From: Kribbella capetownensis
GTDB lineage: Bacteria; Actinomycetota; Actinomycetes; Propionibacteriales; Kribbellaceae
Length of the DNA stretch: 64,000 nucleotides
Assembly (NCBI RefSeq): GCF_004331485.1
Contig: NZ_SJKD01000002.1
Span: forward strand, 496,001 to 560,000
Reading direction: 5' to 3'
Positions 35,207-42,307 of the stretch are shown here, piece by piece. A program made the position numbers and the translations under genes. The notes beneath the pieces were generated by a model. It did not search any database. It was not told the DNA's origin and was given only the letters and a program-made list of their open reading frames with translations. Numbering within the stretch: position 1 is the stretch's first letter; every line of letters begins with the position of its first letter.

Positions 35207-35803
35207 ATGAGCAAGGTCATCAGTGCCCATTCGGTTTCGGTCGACGGGTACATCACCGGTCGCGATCCCGGCGCCGGGCGTGGGCTCGGCGACGGAGGGA
35301 TGCTGTTCAACTGGTACTTCGACGGCGACACACCGAGCCAGGTGTTCGACGGCTTCAAGCTGAGCGAGGCCAGTGTCCGGTTCTTCGACGCGAGCGCCGA
35401 ACGTGTCGGCGCCAGCCTGGCCGGTCGCAACACCTACGACGACTCCGGCTGGGTCAACGGCGGAGCCCCACATCCGACCGCCCCGCTGGTCGTCGTCAGC
35501 CACCGTCCTGTACCGGGGATGAGTGACAAGCGTCAGACCCTGATCACGACCGGGATCGAGGACGCTGTCGCCGCGGCGCGCGAGGTTGCCGGCGGCAAGG
35601 ACGTCGCCATCATGGGCGGCGGTGCGGTGACGTCGGCGCTCGCGGCCGGCCTCGTCGACGAGGTGATCCTGCACCAGGTGCCGATCCTGCTCGGCGCCGG
35701 TCGCAGCTTCTTCCAGGAACTCCCAGAACACGTGGAACTACGCCTGCTCGAAGCGATCCCCGCGCCCGGTGTGACCCACCTGCACTACGAGGTTGTCCGA
35801 TGA
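35207..35803 (+). CDS. Dihydrofolate reductase-family (RibD_C) protein
   Basis: A 198-aa protein with the RibD C-terminal/DHFR-like fold: ISAHSVSVDGYITGRDPGAG, GRNTYDDSGW, PLVVVSHRPVPG, a glycine-rich NADPH segment MGGGAVTSALAAGLVDEV, and HQVPILLGAGRSFF. Members reduce pteridine- or flavin-like substrates or act in resistance. ATG 35207 has GGAGG upstream. It overlaps the next gene by 4 nt. A second RibD_C protein lies at 56880-57524. Confidence 0.9.
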   Translation: MSKVISAHSVSVDGYITGRDPGAGRGLGDGGMLFNWYFDGDTPSQVFDGFKLSEASVRFFDASAERVGASLAGRNTYDDSGWVNGGAPHPTAPLVVVSHRPVPGMSDKRQTLITTGIEDAVAAAREVAGGKDVAIMGGGAVTSALAAGLVDEVILHQVPILLGAGRSFFQELPEHVELRLLEAIPAPGVTHLHYEVVR

Positions 35804-36720
35804 TCCTCGTCACCGGCGGGCTCGGCATGATCGGCGCTCACACCGCCCGCGCGCTCCTCGATCTCGGGCAGGAGGTCGTCGTCACCACTCACCGCCGTAC
35901 CGAGGTCCCGTCGTTCCTCGCCGGCCGGGTCATCGTCGAACCCCTCGACGTCACCGATCGGGACGCCTTCCTCGCCCTCGGCGCCCGCCACGACATCAGC
36001 GACGTCGTCCACCTCGCCGGCAGCGTCCCGGGCGAGAACCCGGTGGACTTCTTCCGCACTGATACGTCCGGGCTGCTCAACGCGCTCGACGCTGCCCGAG
36101 CATGGGGCGTCCGCAGGTGCGCCGTCGCCAGCAGCCTCGGCGTGTACATCGGCCGGTCCGAGACCCGCTGGCACGAGGAACTTGATCTGCCCACGACCAA
36201 ATTGCCGCACCTGATCATCGCGTTCAAGAAGGCCGTCGAACCACTCGCCATGCACAGCCTGCAGGGCAGCGGCGTCCAGCCCGTCGTACTCCGGATCGGG
36301 ACCATCTGGGGACCGCTCGTCGACCCGGAATCGCCGTTCTTCTACATCCCGCCGTACATCAGCGCCGTGCTCCGCGGTGAGGAGCCGAAGCCCCTGTCCG
36401 CCGACGACGGTGGCGACTGCTGTTACGCGCCGGACGCCGGGCGTGCGATCGCACTTCTGACCACCGCGGAAAGCCTGGCGCACAACGTCTACAACGTGTC
36501 CAGCGGCCGGGCGTACACCAACCGCGACTTCGCGGACGCATTGCAGACAATCACACCAGGCCTGCAACTCGACCTCCTGCCCGGACGGCAGGGCGGACCC
36601 GGCGTGGACCCGTACCTCGACATCGCTCGGCTCACCGACGACACCGGCTTCGCGCCCGCCTTCGACGTCGCCCAGTCCGTCGCCGACTATGTCGCCTGGC
36701 GCGCCAAGAATCCCCGCTGA
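35800..36720 (+). CDS. NAD-dependent epimerase/dehydratase (extended SDR)
   Basis: A 306-aa extended SDR. GGLGMIGAHT is the NAD-binding motif. A catalytic Tyr-x3-Lys pair is not at the usual place; HLIIAFKKAVEPL has Lys but Phe where Tyr is expected, so catalysis may differ from UDP-sugar epimerases. SSGRAYTNRDFADALQ is the typical C-terminal substrate region. ATGA overlap with the RibD_C gene. The stop codon lies in the first unit of a 16-bp repeat. Confidence 0.85.
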   Translation: MILVTGGLGMIGAHTARALLDLGQEVVVTTHRRTEVPSFLAGRVIVEPLDVTDRDAFLALGARHDISDVVHLAGSVPGENPVDFFRTDTSGLLNALDAARAWGVRRCAVASSLGVYIGRSETRWHEELDLPTTKLPHLIIAFKKAVEPLAMHSLQGSGVQPVVLRIGTIWGPLVDPESPFFYIPPYISAVLRGEEPKPLSADDGGDCCYAPDAGRAIALLTTAESLAHNVYNVSSGRAYTNRDFADALQTITPGLQLDLLPGRQGGPGVDPYLDIARLTDDTGFAPAFDVAQSVADYVAWRAKNPR

Positions 36721-36806
36721 AGAAGAACCCCTGCAGCAACAACCCCTCTGAGCAACGTCCCCGCTGAGCAACAATCCTGCTGAGCAACAACCCTGCTGAG
36801 CAACAA
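36712..36806 (+). repeat. Six ~16-bp tandem repeats after the SDR gene
   Basis: Units of the form CCCYGCTGAGCAACAA start at 36712, 36728 (15 bp), 36743, 36759, 36775 and 36791. The first unit is formed by the last codons and TGA of the SDR gene plus AGAAGAA. Later units are increasingly uniform. The repeats end 20 nt before the PPOX gene, after which AAAGGAG provides its Shine-Dalgarno. Confidence 0.9.
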
Positions 36807-36826
36807 CCCTGGTAAAGGAGAGACCC

Positions 36827-37210
36827 ATGCTCGACCCGAAAGTGCGTAGCGTCCTCGACGGCACCTCGATCGCTCACCTCGCCACGATCTGCGCCGACGG
36901 CTCGCCGCACAGCACTCCCGTGTACGTCGGCGCCCGCGGTGACCGCATCGTCTTCTTCACCGGTCCAACCATGCGCAAAGCACGCAACCTGCGCCGTGAC
37001 CCGCGGGTGGCACTGTCCATCGCGCCTGTCGACAATCCGTTCGAGCCCGTCGTGATCCGCGGCCGGGTCGTCGAATGGATCGAGGGCGACGAGGCCTGGG
37101 AGATTGTCGACAATCTGGCCATCAAGTACGCCGGCGCACCGTACCCCCGCGGCGACGAGCGCGTCGTCGCCGTCATCGAGCCCGAGCACCAAGCCGTGGG
37201 AGTCGGCTGA
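36827..37210 (+). CDS. PPOX-class F420/FMN-dependent enzyme
   Basis: A 127-aa split-barrel protein of the pyridoxamine-phosphate-oxidase-like superfamily: HLATICADGSPHSTPVYVGA, IVFFTGPTMRKARNLRRDPR and VVIRGRVVEW. It can bind FMN or F420 and catalyse a reduction; the substrate is unknown. AAAGGAGAG precedes ATG 36827. Carries a perfect ATTGTCGACAAT palindrome at 37103-37114. Confidence 0.88.
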   Translation: MLDPKVRSVLDGTSIAHLATICADGSPHSTPVYVGARGDRIVFFTGPTMRKARNLRRDPRVALSIAPVDNPFEPVVIRGRVVEWIEGDEAWEIVDNLAIKYAGAPYPRGDERVVAVIEPEHQAVGVG

Positions 37211-37335
37211 GGCCCAGCCGCTCGGACCTGATGAACTTGTCTGGGTCCGGATCGGCGGCGGTTGAAGGACCGGGTGCGGACGCATGCTCTACCGAGCAAC
37301 CAGCGCACGCTCTACTCAGCACCCCATCGAGAGGA

Positions 37336-38268
37336 ATGCTCTTGAGAGACCCTGAGACCGCCATCGTCGAGGTCGAACTGCCGGACGACTTCGACGCCTT
37401 CTGGGCGGCCGGCCTGGCGGACTGTGCGTCGTACCCGCTGGAGCCGGTGCTCACCGAGATGCCGACACTCTCCACGGACAATGTGATTGTCTACGATCTG
37501 CGCTACACCAGCTTCGGCGGACTGCGGATCGCCGGCTGGTACACGACCCCTCGCGACCGCCCGGCGCCGTACCCGGCACTCGTGACGATCCCCGGCTACA
37601 TCTCCGAGCCGACAATCCCGAAGGAATGGTCCGAGCTCGGGTACGCCGCTCTCGCGGTGGCGCCGCGCGGCAAGCTGCGGTCGAACGACGTGTTCAACCC
37701 GGGCTACCCGGGACTGCTGACGCACAACATCGTCGACCACAACACGTACGGCTATCGCGGTTTCTACCTCGACGTCGTACGGGCGGTCGACGTACTGCTC
37801 GGTCGTCCGGAAGTCGACAATGCGCGGATCGGACTGCAGGGATCGAGTCAGGGCGGTGGGCTCGGGATCAGTACGGCGGCGCTGCGGCCCGACGTGATCA
37901 AGGCCGTCGCGGCCGGAGCGCCGTACTTGTGCGGCATCATGACCGCGCCGACGCTGACCCGGTCGTACCCGTACGAGGAGATCAGCGAGTACCTGCGGGT
38001 GCATCCCAAGGACGTGGATCGGGTGCGGGAGTCGGTCGCGTACTACGACGGTCTCAACTTCGCGCCGAAGGTGCAGGCGCCGACGCTGCTGTACCTCGGG
38101 CTGGAGGACGACGTCTGCCCGCCGGAGACCGGGTTCGCGCTGCATCGGACGCTGACCTGCGAGAAGACGCTGCACACCTTCCCGCACTGCGCACATCACG
38201 CCGGGCTGCCGGGCGTGATGCGGATCGTGGAGGACTTCCTTGCCGAGCACCTGCAACCGGGACGGTGA
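37336..38268 (+). CDS. Acetylxylan esterase-like hydrolase (CE7/AXE1)
   Basis: A 310-aa alpha/beta hydrolase of carbohydrate esterase family 7. Substrate-region VELPDDFDAFW and TSFGGLRIAGWY; oxyanion/nucleophile block LQGSSQGGGLG with the second Ser of GSSQGG as nucleophile; acid in LGLEDDVCPP; His in FPHCAHHAG. CE7 enzymes deacetylate oligosaccharides or cephalosporin-like esters. ATG 37336 is very close to its GAGAGG, so TTG 37342 with better spacing is a real alternative. It is 3 nt from the next gene, a paralogue without the nucleophile. Confidence 0.88.
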   Translation: MLLRDPETAIVEVELPDDFDAFWAAGLADCASYPLEPVLTEMPTLSTDNVIVYDLRYTSFGGLRIAGWYTTPRDRPAPYPALVTIPGYISEPTIPKEWSELGYAALAVAPRGKLRSNDVFNPGYPGLLTHNIVDHNTYGYRGFYLDVVRAVDVLLGRPEVDNARIGLQGSSQGGGLGISTAALRPDVIKAVAAGAPYLCGIMTAPTLTRSYPYEEISEYLRVHPKDVDRVRESVAYYDGLNFAPKVQAPTLLYLGLEDDVCPPETGFALHRTLTCEKTLHTFPHCAHHAGLPGVMRIVEDFLAEHLQPGR

Positions 38269-38271
38269 CTG

Positions 38272-39120
38272 ATGGATTTCGACGACTACTGGGCCGCGGT
38301 CGACAACGAACTGGCCGCGATTCCCGCCCGTCCGGTGCTCGACGTCGTGCCGGCGCGGGCGACCGACGAAGCGACCAGCTACACCGTCCGCCTGACAAGC
38401 ACGGGCCCGTACCGCGTCTTCGGCCACTTGAGCATCCCCACCGGTGACGGTCGGTTCCCCGCGCTGCTGCAGACGCCGCGGTACGGCAGCGTCAACCACG
38501 TGCCGCACCCCAACGACCGGAGCCGGTACGTCGTGTTCGGTCTGATGCATCGTGGTCAGCGATTGGCCGACGAGGGGTTCTCGGCGGCGTACCCGGGATT
38601 GTTGACAATGGGGATCGACGATCCGGCGTCGTACATCTACCGCGGGATCGCGGCGGACTGTCTTCGGGCGGCCGAGTTCCTGCTGGGGTTGTCAGAGGCC
38701 GATCCGGCGCGCGTGGCGGTGACCGGCGACGACCTGGCCGTGCTAACGGCCGCGCGGCGGCCGGGTTTCACCGCGCTCCGGGTGACTGATCTGCTGTTCT
38801 ACCGGGCGATGGAGGCGCGGTTGAAGTCCAGCTCGTATCCGCTCGAGGAGCTCAACGATCACCTTCGAGCCGGCTCCTCGGTGCAGATTGTCGACAACAC
38901 TCTGTCCTACTTCGATCCGACTCGGCACGCGTCCGCGGTGACCGCCACGAGTCTGGTCGCAGCCGACGATCAGGACTGGTGTGCACCGCTGATCAACGCT
39001 CTGCCTGCTGCGAGTGTCTACAAGCTGACGCATCTCGATGCGACGGACAACGACTTCCTCGACGCGTGGTTGGCCGAGCTGTCCGGGGTCCCGCCGATGT
39101 CAAGGTTCCTGGTCGGATGA
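38272..39120 (+). CDS. CE7-like protein lacking the catalytic serine
   Basis: A 282-aa homologue of the preceding esterase (FDDYWAAVDNELA, YRVFGHLSIP, FSAAYPGLLT, IYRGIAADCLRAAEFLLG correspond to the CE7 landmarks). Where the nucleophile GSSQGGG should be, it has VTGDDLAVLTA, so the Ser is replaced. The frame is intact and codon use normal, so it is probably a non-catalytic partner or has a changed activity, not a decaying pseudogene. ATGA overlap with the following PLP gene. Contains the sites at 38598 and 38887. Confidence 0.75.
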   Translation: MDFDDYWAAVDNELAAIPARPVLDVVPARATDEATSYTVRLTSTGPYRVFGHLSIPTGDGRFPALLQTPRYGSVNHVPHPNDRSRYVVFGLMHRGQRLADEGFSAAYPGLLTMGIDDPASYIYRGIAADCLRAAEFLLGLSEADPARVAVTGDDLAVLTAARRPGFTALRVTDLLFYRAMEARLKSSSYPLEELNDHLRAGSSVQIVDNTLSYFDPTRHASAVTATSLVAADDQDWCAPLINALPAASVYKLTHLDATDNDFLDAWLAELSGVPPMSRFLVG

Positions 39121-40259
39121 CCGATCCGCTCGAGGTAGCTCCGCCGGTCCGTCCGTCCACCACGGTGGGCGGGCTCGGCGTGCGGCCGGTGATCAACGCG
39201 TCCGCCACGTTGACCATGCTCGGTGGCTCGTTGATGCCGGCCCCGGTTCTGCAGGCGATGAACGACGCGGCCGCTCAGTTCGTCGATCTCGACGAACTGC
39301 ACACTCGCGTGGGTGAGCGGCTGGCCGAGCTGACGCACAACGACGCGGCATACGTGACTTGCGGTGCGGCGGCGGCGATCACGCTGACCGTTGCCGCCTG
39401 CATCACCGATCAGTCGCAGGCGTTTCCGGTCGACGCCGAGGTAGTGATGTTCGCCTCGCAGCGGAACGGCTGCGACTACGGCGTCCAGTTGACCGGCGCC
39501 CGGATCGTCGAGATCGGTCCGTCGGTCGACGAACTGCGAGCGGCCCTCGCCCGCGAGCCAGCCTGCGTCCTGTGGTTCGCCGGGACCCATTTCGCGGCCG
39601 GTGCGCTTGCCGTCGAAGAGGTGATCGGCATCGCCGCGGAGGCCGGCGTACCGGTGATCGTCGACGCGGCCGCGCAGATCCCGCCGGTCGCGACGCTGTG
39701 GCGATTCACTCGGGATGTCGGGGCGGACGCGCTGATCCTCAGCGGCGGGAAGGGGCTGCGCGGTCCGCAGGCCAGTGGCCTGGTGCTGGGACGCCGGTGG
39801 ATCGTGGACCGTTGCCGGCTGCATGCATCGCCGAACCAGGACATCGGGCGCGGCATGAAGGTCGGGAAGGAGGAACTGCTCGGGTTGCTCGCGGCGGTCG
39901 AGTGGACGCTGGAGCAGGATGAGGCGGCGATGCTCGCCGGCTACGAGCGGATTGTCGACAACTGGATCCGCGGATTGCAGGGAATGCCCGGAGTGACCGT
40001 TACCCGCGGCTATCCGAGTGAGGCCGGCCAGCCGCACAGCCGGGCGGTTGTGCGATTGTCGACAACCTCCGGCTGGACCCGGGACGACCTGGTCACGGCG
40101 TTGTGGAACCGCGACCCGCGGATCGCGGTCGGCACCTATCGGATGCCCGACGACGCGATCGCGCTCAACCCCCAGACGGTGGAACCCGGCGAGGCGGAAA
40201 AGGTTCTCGAAGCCCTCGTCGGCCTTCTAAGCTCTGGGAATGGCGAGCAAGCCGGATGA
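39117..40259 (+). CDS. SelA/DgaE-like PLP-dependent enzyme
   Basis: A 380-aa fold-type I PLP protein of the group that includes L-seryl-tRNA selenium transferase and D-glucosaminate-6-phosphate ammonia-lyase (DgaE). GVRPVINASATLTMLGGSLMP and VTCGAAAAITL at the N-terminus, the PLP-pairing Asp183 in VDAAAQIPP, and Lys212 in LSGGKGLRGPQASG. No selenocysteine genes are nearby, so an amino-sugar-acid lyase or related catabolic role is more likely. Its last 20 nt overlap the LigD-type gene. Contains the palindromes at 39951 and 40055. Confidence 0.87.
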   Translation: MTDPLEVAPPVRPSTTVGGLGVRPVINASATLTMLGGSLMPAPVLQAMNDAAAQFVDLDELHTRVGERLAELTHNDAAYVTCGAAAAITLTVAACITDQSQAFPVDAEVVMFASQRNGCDYGVQLTGARIVEIGPSVDELRAALAREPACVLWFAGTHFAAGALAVEEVIGIAAEAGVPVIVDAAAQIPPVATLWRFTRDVGADALILSGGKGLRGPQASGLVLGRRWIVDRCRLHASPNQDIGRGMKVGKEELLGLLAAVEWTLEQDEAAMLAGYERIVDNWIRGLQGMPGVTVTRGYPSEAGQPHSRAVVRLSTTSGWTRDDLVTALWNRDPRIAVGTYRMPDDAIALNPQTVEPGEAEKVLEALVGLLSSGNGEQAG

Positions 40260-41214
40260 GACGCGGGACGGGGTCGACCTGACCAACTTGGATCAGCCCT
40301 TGTTCGACGGGGCTGACGCGACCAAGCGGGATCTGGTCGACTATCTGGATGCTGTGCACGAGCGGATCCTGCTCGAGTTGCGGGAGCGGCCGCTGTCGGT
40401 GATCCGGATCCGGCCGGGGCAGCCCAAGTTCATGCAGAAAAACGTGCCGAAGTACACGCCGGACTGGGTCAAGACGGTGCCGGTGTGGGCGGAGGCGTCC
40501 AAGCGCGAGGTGTCGTACGCGTTGTGCGACGACCGGCGGACGCTGCTGTGGTTCGCGAACCAGCGCGCGGTCGAGTACCACCCGACGCTGATGCGCGCGG
40601 ACCATTGGGACCGCATCACGCATCTTGTGCTTGACCTCGACCCGCCGGAGGGGGACGAGACGTTCGCGAAGGCGGTGCAGGCGGCGTTCCTGGTCCGGCA
40701 GGCGTTGGCCGACGCCGGGCTGTCGGGTGCGGTCAAGACGAGCGGCGCGAAGGGTGTGCACGTGTTCGTGCCGATCGACGAGTCGGTGTCGATCGAGGAC
40801 GCGGCGGCCGCGACCCGGGCGATCGCGGCGCGGGCCGAGCGGATCGACCCCGACGTCGCGACCACGGCGTACATCAAGGAGGACCGGGGCGGGAAGGTGT
40901 TCGTCGACTCGACGCGATCCGGTGGGGCGACGGTGGTCGCGGCGTACAGTCCGCGGGTCCGGCCCGGTACGCCGGTGTCCTTCCCGGTCGGCTGGGACGA
41001 CCTGGACCGAGTCACTCCACGCGACTTCACGGTCCGCACCGCCGTCGAGCAGCTCGGCGACGCCGACCGCTGGGCCGATCAACTCCCAGCTCCCCAGTCC
41101 CTCCCCGAAGACCTCCTCGAGGAAGGCCGAGCCATCCCCATCGCCCGAGTCATCGCCATGCACGAAGGCAAACGCCGCAAACGGGCCAAGGAGAAGGCCG
41201 AGAAGGAGGACTAA
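40240..41214 (+). CDS. LigD-type polymerase domain protein (stand-alone PolDom)
   Basis: A 324-aa archaeo-eukaryotic-primase-like polymerase of the LigD PolDom family. Metal-binding DLDPP (Asp132, Asp134), the SGAKGVHVFVP nucleotide-binding block, and DSTRSGGATVVAAYS. In non-homologous end joining it fills gaps with ribonucleotides alongside Ku and a ligase; neither is encoded here. Overlaps the PLP gene by 20 nt, which may reflect chance abutment more than shared function. Lys-rich C-terminus. Confidence 0.92.
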   Translation: MASKPDETRDGVDLTNLDQPLFDGADATKRDLVDYLDAVHERILLELRERPLSVIRIRPGQPKFMQKNVPKYTPDWVKTVPVWAEASKREVSYALCDDRRTLLWFANQRAVEYHPTLMRADHWDRITHLVLDLDPPEGDETFAKAVQAAFLVRQALADAGLSGAVKTSGAKGVHVFVPIDESVSIEDAAAATRAIAARAERIDPDVATTAYIKEDRGGKVFVDSTRSGGATVVAAYSPRVRPGTPVSFPVGWDDLDRVTPRDFTVRTAVEQLGDADRWADQLPAPQSLPEDLLEEGRAIPIARVIAMHEGKRRKRAKEKAEKED

Positions 41215-41639
41215 TCCTCGCTCGCCGTCGTCAGTTCGAGTGCGAGCTGACGGACGTCGGTGGACGGGTGGTTGCGCAGGGCAATGAGTAGGGCGCGCCA
41301 GGTGGAGGACCAGCCTGAGCGCGGGCCGGCGGCGGAGATCAGGGACCAGGCGAGCAGGCCGGCGGTCAGGTCCGGGTCGTGGACGAGCTGTGTCGCCGGA
41401 CCTGCCAAGGACTCAGGGGACCAGGTGGCTTCGCTTGCGGTCAGACGGGAGCGGAGGAGGTTGGCTGCCGAGAAGGCGGTCAACGGGCGGTCGCCAAGTC
41501 TGCTGCGCAGTTCGCGCAGCTCGGCTGAGATGTTCAACCAGTCGATTGCGTAGATCAGCAGGTGCAGGCGGAGGCCCAGGAGGGCCGGGGATTCGAGTTC
41601 GCCGGCGATGGTCTTGAGGACTTGGCGGCGGTCTCTCAG
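41211..41639 (-). CDS. Hypothetical helical protein with unusual start
   Basis: A 142-aa frame with convincing protein character (VLKTIAGELESPALLGLRLHLL, LAWSLISAAGPRSGWSSTW, then RQLALELTTASED), mostly helical with no recognised domain. No ATG, GTG or TTG exists near the point where the coding character begins. The only nearby candidate is CTG 41639, which overlaps the mug stop as CTGA. A GTG at 41825 in the same frame would run through mug and give a meaningless Arg-rich N-terminus. Probably translationally coupled to mug. Overlaps the convergent LigD-type gene by 4 nt. Confidence 0.55.
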   Translation of the reverse strand: MRDRRQVLKTIAGELESPALLGLRLHLLIYAIDWLNISAELRELRSRLGDRPLTAFSAANLLRSRLTASEATWSPESLAGPATQLVHDPDLTAGLLAWSLISAAGPRSGWSSTWRALLIALRNHPSTDVRQLALELTTASED

Positions 41640-42136
41640 CTGACTTGCTTGAGTTCGGCGAAGGCAGCAGCGAGCTTCGGCAAGGTGTAGTGGGCGTTGA
41701 GTCCACTCGGGTTCGGCAGGACCCAGACGCGGGTGTCGCCGATCAGGCGGTCCTGCTTGCCCATGGCAGCCTTCCGCTCGCCGAAAGCGTCGCGGTACGC
41801 CGTGACGCCGACGATCGCGAGCCACTCCGGCTGGATCTGGAGAACCTTCTTCACCAGGTTCTCCCCGCCGGCCAGGTACTCCGCACGGGTGAGTTCGTCG
41901 GCGCGCGCGGACGGGCGGTCGACGACGTTGGTGATGCCGAGGCGATAGGTCAGGAGCTCACCCTGCTCGTCGGGTCGCAACAGGCGCGGCGTGAAACCGC
42001 TCAGGTGCAATGCCGGCCAGAACCGATTCCCGGGCCGGGCGAAGTGATGACCGGTCTCCGCCGACATCAGCCCGGGATTGATCCCGCAGAACAGCACCCG
42101 CAGCCCGTCACTGATCACGTCCGGCAGGGGTTGCAC
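41636..42136 (-). CDS. mug: G/U mismatch-specific DNA glycosylase
   Basis: A 166-aa uracil-DNA-glycosylase-fold protein of the Mug/TDG family, which removes uracil or etheno-cytosine opposite G. Active-site GINPG (18-22) with Asn20, then the characteristic GHHFARPGNRFW and C-terminal VLPNPSGLNAHY. GTG 42136 gives the E. coli Mug length (about 168) and avoids the inverted repeat upstream; the longer start at 42229 would translate through that repeat. Confidence 0.92.
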   Translation of the reverse strand: MQPLPDVISDGLRVLFCGINPGLMSAETGHHFARPGNRFWPALHLSGFTPRLLRPDEQGELLTYRLGITNVVDRPSARADELTRAEYLAGGENLVKKVLQIQPEWLAIVGVTAYRDAFGERKAAMGKQDRLIGDTRVWVLPNPSGLNAHYTLPKLAAAFAELKQVS

Positions 42137-42149
42137 GCGCCAAACCGTA

Positions 42150-42243
42150 CCTAAGGACAGGAGGTAGTGGTCGCCCGCAGGGTCGCTCACGCCTGACGTC
42201 AGCGTCGGAGCGGCTCCGCGACCGACCACCTCCTGTCCTTAGC
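42150..42243. repeat. Inverted-repeat element, copy B
   Basis: Left arm 42151-42175 begins CTAAGGACAGGAGGTAGTGG. The right arm 42219-42242 ends CCACCTCCTGTCCTTAG, giving a perfect 15-bp terminal stem and further pairing inside. The length (94 bp) and the arms match copy A at 19552-19647. Between the arms is GC-rich sequence unlike copy A. Located between mug and the Clp_N gene, which diverge. Confidence 0.8.
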
Positions 42244-42258
42244 TACACCCCAGGCCGC

Positions 42259-42304
42259 GTCAACCCAGGGTTGACGGAAAGCAATTTGTCAACCTAAGGT
42301 TGAC
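42259..42304. promoter_or_regulatory. Double palindromic operator GTCAACC-n3-GGTTGAC
   Basis: GTCAACCCAGGGTTGAC (42259-42275) and GTCAACCTAAGGTTGAC (42288-42304) are perfect 17-bp palindromes with identical 7-bp arms, spaced 29 bp apart. The second ends 3 nt before the ATG of the HTH/Clp_N gene, so it overlaps the transcription or translation start. Autoregulation by that gene is the simplest reading. Confidence 0.85.
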
Positions 42305-42307
42305 GGC

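Larger units (their letters stand above)
34909..40066. promoter_or_regulatory. Six intragenic ATTGTCGACAAT-type palindromes
   Basis: Sites: 34909-34920 and 37103-37114 (perfect), 38598-38609 (ATTGTTGACAAT), 38887-38898, 39951-39962 and 40055-40066 (each ending AAC instead of AAT). Partial copies GTCGACAAT are at 37026-37036 and 37812-37822. Four of the six are read as Ile-Val-Asp-Asn, but 38598 and 40055 are in another frame (Leu-Leu-Thr and Leu-Ser-Thr), so the conservation is in the DNA. The shape fits a GntR-family operator. No GntR gene is visible. Confidence 0.55.

Noticed and set aside
36712..36806. CRISPR or attachment-site array
   Set aside because: 16-bp direct units with no spacers, derived from the neighbouring gene end, and no integrase.
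34909..37114. Palindromes explained only by a conserved Ile-Val-Asp-Asn peptide
   Set aside because: The proteins are unrelated, two further sites are read in another frame, and the codons ATT/AAT are against local codon preference.
34909..40066. Palindromes as DnaA boxes
   Set aside because: TTGTCGACA differs from the actinobacterial DnaA box TTGTCCACA at a core base, the sites are spaced by kilobases inside genes, and no origin genes are nearby.
41642..41825. N-terminal extension of the hypothetical gene at 41211 to GTG 41825
   Set aside because: Would overlap most of the mug C-terminus and reads as Arg/Pro-rich out-of-frame sequence.
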